The notes: a model not told the origin generated them from the letters alone. A stretch of DNA of 64,000 bases from Pseudomonadota bacterium (GCA_021785515.1 JAJYEX010000006.1:96887-160886), one strand, 5' to 3'; shown: positions 40,229 to 49,598, numbered from the stretch's first letter. Numbers and translations: made by a program.

Positions 40229-41523
40229 TTCGGCTCTCCCTGAACACGCACGAGCATCGCGCCACCCTGACCGCCACCGATACACAGCGTGGCGACGCCG
40301 AGCCCTCCGCCATGACGTCGCAGCGAGCGCAACAGGTGCAGGACAAGGCGCGCGCCGCTTGCTCCGACAGGGTGGCCGGTTGCGACCGCGCCGCCGTCGA
40401 TGTTCAGACGCGATGGATCCATGGGGCCAGGAGGCGCGTCGAGGCCAAGTTCATCGCGGGCGTACTCAGGACTCGCCCAGGCAGCCTGGCAGGCGAGAAC
40501 CTGTGCTGCGAAAGCTTCGTTGAGCTCCATCTGCTGAATATCCCTCATCGCTAGGCCGAAACGGCCGAGCAGTTTCGACACTGCATGAACCGGACCGAGC
40601 CCCATCTGGGCTGGATCGACCCCAGCCCATTCATCGCCAAGAATCTCACCCAGCACCGGCAGATTGTAACGCTGCACCGCGGCCTCGCTGGCCAGCACCA
40701 ACATGGCTGCGCCGTCAGTCACCTGTGAACTGTTGCCGGAGGTCACGGAGCCGTACTTGCTGTCAAACACCGGCCGGAGTCTGGCCAACTGCTCCATGTC
40801 TGAATCCCGGCGCAGGCCGGTGTCTTCCTGATAGATGCGGCCGCGGCGATCGTACAGCGGCTCGACCTCGCCGCGCATCTGCCCGGTGTCGTAGGCAGCG
40901 GCCAGACGCTGGTGGCTGCTCAGCGCGTAGGCATCCTGCTCTGCCCGGCTGATGTCGAAGCGGTGTGCAACAATCTCTGCCGTCTGTCCCATGTTCAATT
41001 TCACCAGAGGATCAGTCAGGCCGAGCAACAGTGTGTATACCGGCACCAGATGGGACAGACGGAACCCGCCGATGGCCCGCAGACGCGCAATGGGATTGCG
41101 CGCCCGCATGACCGCGGACAGCCAGCCCACCATGGCAGTGTTCCACTGGATCGGCGCGTGACTCATCGCCTCGGTGCCACCAGCCAGCACCAGATGCGAC
41201 CGTCCCTGGGCGATGCGTTCGCGCGCGGTCGCCAGCGCCTGCAGCCCGGAAGCACAATTGCGCTGGACGGTGAACGCAGGAACGGTCTTGCCGCATCCCA
41301 GGCGCAGCCCGATAATGCGTGCGATATTCGCTTCGTCCGGTGCCGGAATCACACAGCCGACGATGATCTCATCGATGTGGTCCGGCGCAAACGGCGCGCG
41401 CGCCAGCAACGGGCGGGCAGCAGCCACCGCCAGATCGCCGGCACTGAACTCGTTCGCCTGGCCGCGCGCCTTCAGAAATGGCGTGCGTGCACCGTCGATG
41501 ACGTAAACCTTCGCATCCGACAT
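40225..41523 (-). CDS. 3-Ketoacyl-CoA thiolase (FadA/FadI-like)
   Basis: A 432-aa thiolase that cleaves 3-ketoacyl-CoA, the last step of a beta-oxidation round. It has the nucleophilic Cys90 in QRNCASGLQAL, NEAFAAQ, the catalytic histidine in GGAVATGHPVGASGARL and the second cysteine in LCIGGGQGG (Cys414). The length above 430 is nearer FadI than FadA. The ATG at 41523 has GGAG seven bases upstream. It follows the giant acyl-CoA dehydrogenase fusion by 112 bases and is coupled to the FadB-like gene. Confidence 0.93.
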   Translation of the reverse strand: MSDAKVYVIDGARTPFLKARGQANEFSAGDLAVAAARPLLARAPFAPDHIDEIIVGCVIPAPDEANIARIIGLRLGCGKTVPAFTVQRNCASGLQALATARERIAQGRSHLVLAGGTEAMSHAPIQWNTAMVGWLSAVMRARNPIARLRAIGGFRLSHLVPVYTLLLGLTDPLVKLNMGQTAEIVAHRFDISRAEQDAYALSSHQRLAAAYDTGQMRGEVEPLYDRRGRIYQEDTGLRRDSDMEQLARLRPVFDSKYGSVTSGNSSQVTDGAAMLVLASEAAVQRYNLPVLGEILGDEWAGVDPAQMGLGPVHAVSKLLGRFGLAMRDIQQMELNEAFAAQVLACQAAWASPEYARDELGLDAPPGPMDPSRLNIDGGAVATGHPVGASGARLVLHLLRSLRRHGGGLGVATLCIGGGQGGAMLVRVQGEPK

Positions 41524-41635
41524 AGTGGTCTCCAAAAAATTCTCCGCGCGACGAAAAGCTGTCGCTGATGCTGCTTGTTGTTATCAAAATAAAACATGCC
41601 TCACAGACCCGCCCGCGATTTGCAGTAGCTGGATA

Positions 41636-44600
41636 CTATGACCCCGGACGTCGCCTGCCGCCAAACCCTTCGCCGTCAGACGCGAGGTCGCCGTGGGTCC
41701 CCAGCCGCTGCAGCAGCACCGGCACCCATTCTTCGATCGCACCCACACAGCGGATCACCTGCGGCCCCGGATTCTGGTGGGACCAGCTAAAGATGGGCGC
41801 GCCCGGATCGCGGTTTATGGCCACCACCACCGCGCCCGGATCGATCCAGCCCATGTGTTGGGGAGCCCCGGATATGCCCAGTGCCACCAGCAGCGCAGGC
41901 GCCACCCGCACACCGGTCTGGCCGATCTGCCGGTCAACCGGCAGCAGCTTGAGCTCCTGGGTAACCTTGCGGCTTGCCCCCAGCTCCACGTTCGTCCCGC
42001 TCAGCCGCGCGAGTGCCGCACACAACGGCGGCACCAACTGCGGGTAATCCGGCCGGCTCGCGGCGCCAAGACCAACGTCGACGATTAGTCTGGCTGTGGG
42101 CAGGCCTGCGGGCGGCTGGTCATGGCTGCGCGCCAGCGCCGGACTGCGCAGGCGCTCCACGGGCAAGCGGCTCACCGGGATCACGGCCGATGGCGATGCG
42201 CCGAGCGTCGGTCCACTGTATCCCCGACCGACTACCAGCACGGCTGCATCCGGAAGGGGATATTCCACCTCGTAGCCGTCACTGGAGCAGGTTACGACCC
42301 GCGGGCTTATACCGCTTACCCCGTCCAAAAACCTTAGCCCGAGGCGAGCGGCGAGCACCGCCCCAAGCGCACCGTGTTCCGCATCGAGGATCAGACGACG
42401 CGACGCACCCAGCTGGCCGGCCAACAACCCAGCCAGCGCCGCCGGCAGTGCTTCCCCGTTTATCGGCAGCTGCCACAGACCCCTGAATCCCGGCTGGGCC
42501 AGAAGCGCTGCGGGTGCGGGAGGCGTAGCGGCGGCGGAATGCCATGCCAGCACACCGAAACTGATACCGAGCCCGGCAAGCACCTGCAATGCTGGTGCCC
42601 GACCGGCACCTGCCAGCGTGTCTGTCGAGGTCAACCACAGCGTGCCGTCGGGCAGTGGTGAATTCCCAGGACGGGTGGCCGCTGCCCGGTCCGATGTGGC
42701 GCCAGCACCGAAGCGCTTCTGCAACCACGCGGCCAGTTCATTGGCATCGGCAAATTGCTGAGGGAGGTCCGTACCAGGAGGCGGCGCCTGGGACCGCACG
42801 GCGGTGGGCGCCAACCCCCCGGCCACCTCGGCACGTGGCACTGGCTCCCGCAAGGCCGCCAGCCAGCTACGCACGCTGTAGCGCGTGGCCCGATCTCCTG
42901 GTTTCAGATCCCAGGCCAGAGCTATGCGGCGCGCGTCGGCCGCATAGCGCCGCCGCCAAGACGCGTCGTCGAGCCAGAGTCCGCGTCTGCGCAAACCGAT
43001 GGCCGTCACATTTTTTACCAAAACCGCGGCAATTGACTCGGACATGCCGGAAACGAAAGCCGCGTCTCCGGCACTGGCCGCGGAACAGCCCAGCGCCCAG
43101 CGCCCGAGTGCCGGCCAGACACCCAGAATTACGCTAGCGGCATCGGACGCCGAAACGGGGCCAGCGGGTTGGACGACATGCAGGACTTCAGCACCCGCGG
43201 CCTGCAGCCGGCGCAAGGAGTCCGCGATGCCGGGCGGTCCGATCGCAGCAATCTTCACCCGCATGGACGAACACCCATCGGACCAGCACAGCATCCTGTC
43301 GAGCACTGCCAAATCGGCAGAATTCCATCCGGCCCATTCGAGGCGGCCCCCCACGGGCTCAAAGCGGCTGCGCAGCACCACGCCCCAGTCCCCCACTAAC
43401 GCACCGACAGCGACGGGCTCGTCTTCGGCGCTTCCGGTCCGGGACAGCGCTGCCCGGGCCAGTGCCAGACCGGCGTCTGCCGGATCCGGACCTGCTCTGC
43501 GCTCGGCCCTGGCGAAATCCGCCTGTATCATGTCGGCCACTTCCCGCGCATGCCGGGCGATATCGGTTTCGCTGTCCCGCAGGCGGGCGATGTTCTCCCG
43601 GTCTGCGGGGTCCCCCAGAGATTCCAGCAACCGGACGCGTTCGTGCAGCGCTGCCCAGCCGTAAAGTTCGGCTAGCCAGTCGACCACAGGAAACCAGCGC
43701 GCCTGCAGATCTGGATTCTGCCACAGACCGGAATCCAGCCCGGCCACGCGTGCCGCGGTGAATTGGCGAAACTTCTGCAGCGCCTGCTCGAGTTCGGCAT
43801 TGTCGTGGACGGAGACAGCTGGCTCGCGCAGCAGCGCCGGAAGATCCTTCAATACGAGGAACCTTTGAACCTCGTTGGTGCCTTCGTAAATGTTCAGGAT
43901 CCGTATATCGCGCCGCCACTTTTCCAGCATCACCTCGCAGGCAGCGGCGTCCGCGCCATACAGTGTATCCAGCCAGCCGAGAATGCGATGTGCCCCCTCG
44001 GAGGCGAGATACTTGGAAAGCGCTGCTTCAATCCGGAAATCTCCCTGCCGCAGGTCGGCCCGATCCATCAGACCCATGAGGCGCGCGGCCAGTGTCTGCA
44101 GGCGGTCGCACTCCGCCTGGGCCGCGCCATGCAGCTGCGGATCCTTGCGCCACACTGGCAGGAAATCCCGCAGTGCGCGTTCCGCGAGCGCTGCGCAACT
44201 CATAACGAGACCGCCGCGCCCGACGCTCAGCGTCTCGAGCGCGTTCACCTGGCCGTGGCCCGCGAAACCGATCATCTGGTCGGCGCTTACGCGCACCCGG
44301 TCGAGGGTGAGCTCATTGGTGGGCGACGCGCGCTGGCCAAGCTTGTTTTCATTCGGACCGATATGCAAACCTTCTGAACGCCGCTCCAGCATGAAGCCGG
44401 TCTCGCCGAATCCGGTCTGCGCATACAGGCAATAGCGATCGGCGACCGAACCGTTGGTTATCCACATCTTGTTTCCCGACAGCTCCCAGTAGCGATAGCA
44501 GGCCTTGCCGTTACGGACGACAATCGTTCCGATATCGTCGTAGGGATAGGTATGATCGCCCGTGCGTATCTGGCGTCGCCCGCAATTGCGCGCCATGTCC

Positions 44601-47600
44601 CAGTCGCTGTCGTCGAGACTGGCCAGGCGGCCATCCGGCAAGCGGAAAAACGGGCGGCGGCGCTCGAATACCAGACGCTGCGCATCCAGCAGCAGGCGCG
44701 GTTTTCCGTCCACGTTGAACCGGTACAGGCCGTGCTCGTCCTGCTGCACCTCCGCCTCCCTCAGTAATGCGCGCGTCTGGATGCCGCCGGTGTCGGAACC
44801 GGCTGCCGGCTCGGTCAGCGCAAAGGCGCTGATCTGCCCGCAGGCGAGAAACTGCAGAAAGCGCTGATGGGCGCCGGTGCGCGCCTCGATTTCGCCCTGC
44901 TCGTCCGCGAGCCGTGCCCGGGCCTGCGGCAGACCGTCGCGAGCGCGCTGCAGACAGTCGGCCAGCGCCCTGAGGTCACTGGCCTTGGCCGCCGCCACAG
45001 TCTGCTGCACCAGCTGCAGAAAATCGCGCACCAGGTACTTCAGCGTCGAACCCGGAAAGAGAAACAGGCGCTGCACCAGCGCCCCGGTATGCTCCAGCGC
45101 ACGCCGGAGCGCACCACGCTCGGGACGCTCCACTATCCGGATCAGCCGGTCCAGGCCGTCCTGCAGCGACTGCCACCCGGCCGTATCGGCCAGGCACCCG
45201 GACGTCTCCTGCCGCAGCCGCGGCAGATCCTTTTCGAGCCCGAGCAGCACGGGCATGGTGCCAATGCTGGTGCTGGCCATGATCAACAGGCCGGTGGCCG
45301 TGTCCTTTTCGGCCATGCACAGATTGGTAAGCACCGAGTATTGCGCCTTGCTCCAGTTCTTCCCTCCGAATACTTCCGGCACGATGGTGGCAAAGGCGTT
45401 GAAATCACGCAGCAACTGGATGTCGGCCGGCGGCATTCCGTGCATTTCGTCGATATAACGACCGTATGGCTGCTTGCGGTTCGGGCTGCGAAAGCCGCGA
45501 CGCAACAGCCGCAGCACATCGGCGCGCGTACGACGCAACAGCGGGTCTCGGCGGAAATGCTCCGGGACGAGCAGGCTGTCCGGTGCAAGCAGCTGGCCGT
45601 TCAGGAAGCTGCCGCTGTGATAGGCGAACCGGACATGCGGCTTCCATCTGAGCGGGCGAACCGGCGCCGGCGGCCGGCGTTGAAGGATTGCGGCCCGGGG
45701 CGGTGCTAGCGCCCCCAAATGCTGGTGACTGTCTGCAAGGCAGGTCAGACTCTCGGATACGACGGGATCGACGTCGGATTCCGGTGCCCACTTGAGCACG
45801 CGCGCGCCGAAACCGGGATCGGTTTTGCCCAGCGCGCGGGATCCAGGCCACTGGCTGAACACGATGGCGTCACGGTAACGCGGCGCCAGAATGTCCTCTT
45901 CGGAATAGGCCATGCCTCCGAACGCCTGTCCGGCGAGCCAAGGCACGGCGGTCATCCACGGACCCATGCACTCCCGCACCAGCAGTAACACCTGTTCCGG
46001 TTCACGTTCGCACCAGCAGCGCGCCAGACCGAGCAACGTGCAGGCGTATTCAATGCCTGCCAGCATCTGCTTTACCGCTCCGAATTTTGCGATGCTCTCG
46101 CGGCCTTCACTGTCACGAAGTTCGCCGCGAAACTGGACGCGGGTCGATGCGTAATCCACCGCCCGACGACGCAGCTCGGCAGCCTGGCCGAGGGCCAGAG
46201 CCAAGCCAAGCTCTGCTGCCGCAGATGTGGCATGGAAACCGCCTGGATCCTGCTCCACGAGCCGACGCACCGGCTGGGCGGCATCGGCACCAGCGCCGTG
46301 CGCAACCGCTCCCCCGGCATGCAGCACGCTCCCGTCAGCCGCTACAAGCACCTCGGCAACGGCCGGCAGCCAGTTCGAGCTTCCGTCTTCCTCGCGCCAC
46401 AGCGGCGCTGCAATGAGATGTTCGATAGGCCGTCGTGCGCAGATTTCGGCCAGGTAATGTCCTGCGGCGATCCAGGCGAGGGCGCCTGACCAGGTAGCGA
46501 GCCATTCGACTGCGGTCGTACGGTGACTTCGCGCGGCGGCGATCCACGCACACAGGACGTTGCGGCTCCCCAAATCCCAGGGCGCCTGCGCCAGAGCCTT
46601 CAGCCTGTCTGCCGAGAAATACCGCTGCAGCTGCTCCCACTCATGCCGCCTACGCAGATCTGCGTGCACACCGGGTTCGCGCACACCGCGCGTGTCGACT
46701 GGCAACGCCCCGGCCTGCTCCAGCAGCGCCCGAGTTTCGCTTTCCATCCAGCCGTAGGCCTGACGCTTAAGCCAGGCCTCGAGCCGCACCACCGTGGAAT
46801 GCGTCAGTCCGCTTGCAGGAACCTCCCCCAACAGCCTTGCCCAGGCACGCGGCCATTCCGCCGTCACCATTGCCGGTCGGACACGCAACGAACAATACAG
46901 ACGCTGCCAAGAGGTGATCTCCGATTGAATGAGATGGAGCGCGTCTTGCGGAGGCGGATCCAGGTTCGATGTCACGGAAGAATCCAGACCGCTGCGGCTA
47001 TCCCCGGGCACCCGGTAGGCAAACCGGTGGCCGCTGGTGCGGTTCCAGTCCACGCCCGGCACCGTCACGCGACAGGATTCGCATTTGATGCAGTTTTCGT
47101 GCTGGCTCGCAACACCGCCGAGGCGGCCAGCCAGGCTGTAGACTTCGGCGGGACAGACGTTGCGCAACTGCCGGGCTGCGGAGCCAAGATCCACGGGAAC
47201 CGTGATATGTCGCGGATCGGGCCGGTAACGCAGCAACGGAGCGATCCAGCCGGTGGGGGACAAGGGGCTGCGGTGGGCACCGCCCCAGTCCAGCTTCTCG
47301 CGCGCCTTCTCTTCATAACCGTGGTAGGGCAGCTGCTGCAGTGCCTGCAGGCGCAAACGGCCTGTGCGGTAGGCCGCAAGATCAGAGAGCAGTGCGGCAC
47401 CGCCCGCCAATGCGCCGAGAGACAGGCGGGTAACCCGCGGCAGCACCAGCGGTGCGCGCACCATGCTACGCCAGACCATCGCCACGCGGTCGGAAAATTC
47501 GGGCAGGCGTCGGCCATAGAAATGGCCGATCGCCTGAGCCGCCAGCTGCAGCAGCGGGTCGTTCTTCGCCGCGATCGGAGCGGGCGGGCCGCAGGCGCCT

Positions 47601-48967
47601 GATGTCAGGAACTGGACCGCCAGGGGCTCGACCGCATATTTCACGCGCCGCTTGGGCCCCATTCCACGCGCCAGCCGCAACAGCTGCGTCGAGTCACGCC
47701 GCAGGCGCGTGAGCTCCATGCCCAACGCACGTCGACGCTGGGCGCGCGCGGCGGCCGGAGCTAGGCGGCTTGCATCCACCAGCTGGCCCAGCAGGGCGGG
47801 AATATGGTCAAACAGCGCCGGGCCCCTGTGAAGCGTCGTCGGCCATCGGCGGATGAGTGCAGCATTGCGATAATCGGTGGTGCCGCGCAATGCCTCGGCA
47901 TATTCAAGCTCCAGTTCATTACGAGTGTAACGGGAGCCCTTGCTGCGTATGCGCAGCACCGCATCGGCAAAAGTCAGTGCGCTGGCAATGGCGGGGGCAA
48001 CAAAGTTTGGATAGGGCACCTCCTGCCCGAGTCCGAGGCAGCCGCCGCCAACCGCCAGTCCGTCTCGCACCCACTGCGGCGTCTCGTCAACTCCCCCCGA
48101 ACGGATCACCTTGGCGCCATAAGCGATTTGCTGCGCGCCTTCAAGATAGTAAGCAATGGACGAGAGCGCGCGCACCCGCTCAAACAGATGAGCGTGGTCG
48201 GCAACAGACTGCTGTGCCAGGCGCTCGAGCGGAAGCACCAGTCCAAGCGAGAGGGAGTTTTGGTTCGTATACAGGAAAGCGGTCACATTAAGCCGCACGG
48301 CATGGCCCGCGTAGCGACCGTTGCGCAACATCCATTCCTGCGCCACGCCTTCGCCCGGACTCAATTGGAAGCGCTCCTCGATCCGGGCCGCCGGCAGGGA
48401 GAACAGCGCCTTGATGCCTTGCGCGTAATGCAGATGCGCCTGACGTTCCAGTCCCTCGCGTGCCAACAGCCCGGCCGCGTCGCCTTCCGCGAGAAAGACC
48501 ACTTCGGCGTTGATCGCGCCGCGGTCAGTCGTTACGCCTACAACGCGGTCTCCACTGTAGCGCAGACCCGTCGCAGTCGTATCCGTGAGCAGCGTCACCC
48601 CAAATTCGACCGCGCGACTGGCCAGCCACCGGTCGAGCTTGGGGCGCAGGACCGTCCAAGCCTCGCCATAGTCGTTTCCCGCATGGGAGCGCGCCTCGAA
48701 GCCGGCCGCGTTGATGCCATCGTGCAGGAACAGGCTGCGACTGACGATGCGCCGTTCCTTGGGCGCCCGGGCCCACAGCTCCTGGCCGAGCACGTCTTCG
48801 CGCAGCAGGCCCTCCGCATGATAGACGCAGCCTGACCAGTTCTCCGCCCCGGCGTATTCGGCCCCCTCGATCAACATCACCGCAACTCCAGCGCGAGCCA
48901 GCCGCAGCGCCGCTGCGGTGCCAGCGGGCCCGGCTCCGATGATGAGGACTTCTGGCGGGGAGGGCAT
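41636..48967 (-). CDS. Giant fusion: ETF-quinone oxidoreductase + [4Fe-4S] + degenerate ACAD + acyl-CoA dehydrogenase + EtfB-like + EtfA
   Basis: One unbroken frame of 2443 codons from the ATG at 48967 (GGAAGA eight bases upstream). Domains seen: 1-398 FixC/ETF-QO FAD domain (GAGPAGTA at 11-18, YAGAENWSGCVY); 399-598 unassigned, with a hydrophobic stretch near 496-533; 600-655 ETF-QO ferredoxin with four cysteines (605, 626, 629, 632); about 673-1078 an acyl-CoA dehydrogenase fold lacking the catalytic glutamate; about 1108-1718 a second acyl-CoA dehydrogenase with LTEPAAGSDTGG (1384-1395) and the catalytic Glu1695 in IYEGTNEVQR; about 1848-2058 EtfB-like; about 2108-2423 EtfA with its FAD signature (QIGQTGVRVAP, ALGISGAPQH, AINRDPGAPIF). 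Inferred role: oxidise acyl-CoA and pass electrons through ETF and Fe-S to quinone within one chain. Downstream genes complete beta-oxidation. Confidence 0.88.
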   Translation of the reverse strand: MPSPPEVLIIGAGPAGTAAALRLARAGVAVMLIEGAEYAGAENWSGCVYHAEGLLREDVLGQELWARAPKERRIVSRSLFLHDGINAAGFEARSHAGNDYGEAWTVLRPKLDRWLASRAVEFGVTLLTDTTATGLRYSGDRVVGVTTDRGAINAEVVFLAEGDAAGLLAREGLERQAHLHYAQGIKALFSLPAARIEERFQLSPGEGVAQEWMLRNGRYAGHAVRLNVTAFLYTNQNSLSLGLVLPLERLAQQSVADHAHLFERVRALSSIAYYLEGAQQIAYGAKVIRSGGVDETPQWVRDGLAVGGGCLGLGQEVPYPNFVAPAIASALTFADAVLRIRSKGSRYTRNELELEYAEALRGTTDYRNAALIRRWPTTLHRGPALFDHIPALLGQLVDASRLAPAAARAQRRRALGMELTRLRRDSTQLLRLARGMGPKRRVKYAVEPLAVQFLTSGACGPPAPIAAKNDPLLQLAAQAIGHFYGRRLPEFSDRVAMVWRSMVRAPLVLPRVTRLSLGALAGGAALLSDLAAYRTGRLRLQALQQLPYHGYEEKAREKLDWGGAHRSPLSPTGWIAPLLRYRPDPRHITVPVDLGSAARQLRNVCPAEVYSLAGRLGGVASQHENCIKCESCRVTVPGVDWNRTSGHRFAYRVPGDSRSGLDSSVTSNLDPPPQDALHLIQSEITSWQRLYCSLRVRPAMVTAEWPRAWARLLGEVPASGLTHSTVVRLEAWLKRQAYGWMESETRALLEQAGALPVDTRGVREPGVHADLRRRHEWEQLQRYFSADRLKALAQAPWDLGSRNVLCAWIAAARSHRTTAVEWLATWSGALAWIAAGHYLAEICARRPIEHLIAAPLWREEDGSSNWLPAVAEVLVAADGSVLHAGGAVAHGAGADAAQPVRRLVEQDPGGFHATSAAAELGLALALGQAAELRRRAVDYASTRVQFRGELRDSEGRESIAKFGAVKQMLAGIEYACTLLGLARCWCEREPEQVLLLVRECMGPWMTAVPWLAGQAFGGMAYSEEDILAPRYRDAIVFSQWPGSRALGKTDPGFGARVLKWAPESDVDPVVSESLTCLADSHQHLGALAPPRAAILQRRPPAPVRPLRWKPHVRFAYHSGSFLNGQLLAPDSLLVPEHFRRDPLLRRTRADVLRLLRRGFRSPNRKQPYGRYIDEMHGMPPADIQLLRDFNAFATIVPEVFGGKNWSKAQYSVLTNLCMAEKDTATGLLIMASTSIGTMPVLLGLEKDLPRLRQETSGCLADTAGWQSLQDGLDRLIRIVERPERGALRRALEHTGALVQRLFLFPGSTLKYLVRDFLQLVQQTVAAAKASDLRALADCLQRARDGLPQARARLADEQGEIEARTGAHQRFLQFLACGQISAFALTEPAAGSDTGGIQTRALLREAEVQQDEHGLYRFNVDGKPRLLLDAQRLVFERRRPFFRLPDGRLASLDDSDWDMARNCGRRQIRTGDHTYPYDDIGTIVVRNGKACYRYWELSGNKMWITNGSVADRYCLYAQTGFGETGFMLERRSEGLHIGPNENKLGQRASPTNELTLDRVRVSADQMIGFAGHGQVNALETLSVGRGGLVMSCAALAERALRDFLPVWRKDPQLHGAAQAECDRLQTLAARLMGLMDRADLRQGDFRIEAALSKYLASEGAHRILGWLDTLYGADAAACEVMLEKWRRDIRILNIYEGTNEVQRFLVLKDLPALLREPAVSVHDNAELEQALQKFRQFTAARVAGLDSGLWQNPDLQARWFPVVDWLAELYGWAALHERVRLLESLGDPADRENIARLRDSETDIARHAREVADMIQADFARAERRAGPDPADAGLALARAALSRTGSAEDEPVAVGALVGDWGVVLRSRFEPVGGRLEWAGWNSADLAVLDRMLCWSDGCSSMRVKIAAIGPPGIADSLRRLQAAGAEVLHVVQPAGPVSASDAASVILGVWPALGRWALGCSAASAGDAAFVSGMSESIAAVLVKNVTAIGLRRRGLWLDDASWRRRYAADARRIALAWDLKPGDRATRYSVRSWLAALREPVPRAEVAGGLAPTAVRSQAPPPGTDLPQQFADANELAAWLQKRFGAGATSDRAAATRPGNSPLPDGTLWLTSTDTLAGAGRAPALQVLAGLGISFGVLAWHSAAATPPAPAALLAQPGFRGLWQLPINGEALPAALAGLLAGQLGASRRLILDAEHGALGAVLAARLGLRFLDGVSGISPRVVTCSSDGYEVEYPLPDAAVLVVGRGYSGPTLGASPSAVIPVSRLPVERLRSPALARSHDQPPAGLPTARLIVDVGLGAASRPDYPQLVPPLCAALARLSGTNVELGASRKVTQELKLLPVDRQIGQTGVRVAPALLVALGISGAPQHMGWIDPGAVVVAINRDPGAPIFSWSHQNPGPQVIRCVGAIEEWVPVLLQRLGTHGDLASDGEGFGGRRRPGS

Positions 48968-48992
48968 GATTTTATTCTTCCGTATCCTAGTA

Positions 48993-48998
48993 GTTATA
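48993..48998 (-). promoter_or_regulatory. Possible -10 element of the giant fusion gene
   Basis: TATAAC on the minus strand, 25 bases before the start codon, which would give a short leader of roughly 20 bases. No convincing -35 is seen at 17 bases. Confidence 0.3.
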
Positions 48999-49556
48999 GC
49001 AAAGCCGGGCAGGAAGACAGCGACCACCGGGCACGCTGGATTAATGGAGCATGGCGCGAGAGCCTGGGCGTAACCTTGGGTGGTGACCGACATGGGTGAG
49101 GGCCGCCTCTAACGAAAAGGTGGATGGACCGCAATCGGCAATATGTGGGTCGTGGGCAGCCCCGAGCGATGCGTTCAGGAAAGAAGGCGAATGAAGCGGC
49201 CATCGCGGGCTTTGGGAATATTGGGCTTCTGGCAGAGCGGGCGACCGGCAAACAGATTTAATGGTACGCCCGATGGAGGCGTTGCAGTGGAGCGACGCAA
49301 CTTGGACCGCGCACCCCGACACAGCCGGACTTTTCGGGGCGCACCCGGGTCAAAGCACCGGTCGATACTAAAGCGGTCAGTGCTTATGCCCCGTTTCTAT
49401 GCCCCGGGCCACAGCAGCGGCGGCGTTGGTTGCGTGCTAGGGCGGTATGCAATTTTCCCTGAGCGCGGTAAATGCCCTTTTTTGCCAGCCCTGCTGCCAG
49501 TCAGCCCCGAGGCGCAGGGAATGGAAAGCATTAGATATGTAACCTATCATTTGTCC

Positions 49557-49585
49557 TATAATTAAATATTAGCAATGTCTAATAT
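49557..49585 (+). promoter_or_regulatory. -10 TATAAT with a palindromic operator candidate
   Basis: A perfect TATAAT at 49557-49562 is followed directly by the inverted repeat ATATTAG (49566-49572), six bases, CTAATAT (49579-49585), which would lie on the transcription start. The AT-rich palindrome in a GC-rich genome has the form of a winged-helix repressor site (MarR/ArsR-like), but no regulator gene is adjacent. Confidence 0.5.
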
Positions 49586-49598
49586 ATTGGGAGGCAGC

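Larger units (their letters stand above)
48968..49598. other. Gene-free divergent region between the giant fusion and the C-GCAxxG gene
   Basis: 631 bases with no gene I can support. Open frames such as 49143-49565 have no ribosome site and no family resemblance. The ends hold the presumed promoters of the two divergent genes. The right third turns sharply AT-rich (about 49525-49590) and contains the palindromic operator candidate. Confidence 0.5.

Noticed and set aside
41636..48967. The giant frame as an artefact of joined genes
   Set aside because: All domains are in the same frame with no internal stop, the linkers look like normal protein, there are no internal ribosome site plus start pairs that fall at every domain border, and neighbours belong to the same pathway.
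49143..49565. A 140-codon open frame in the divergent region
   Set aside because: No ribosome site, no family resemblance, Arg/Pro/Gly-rich shadow composition, and it overlaps the promoter and AT-rich operator region.
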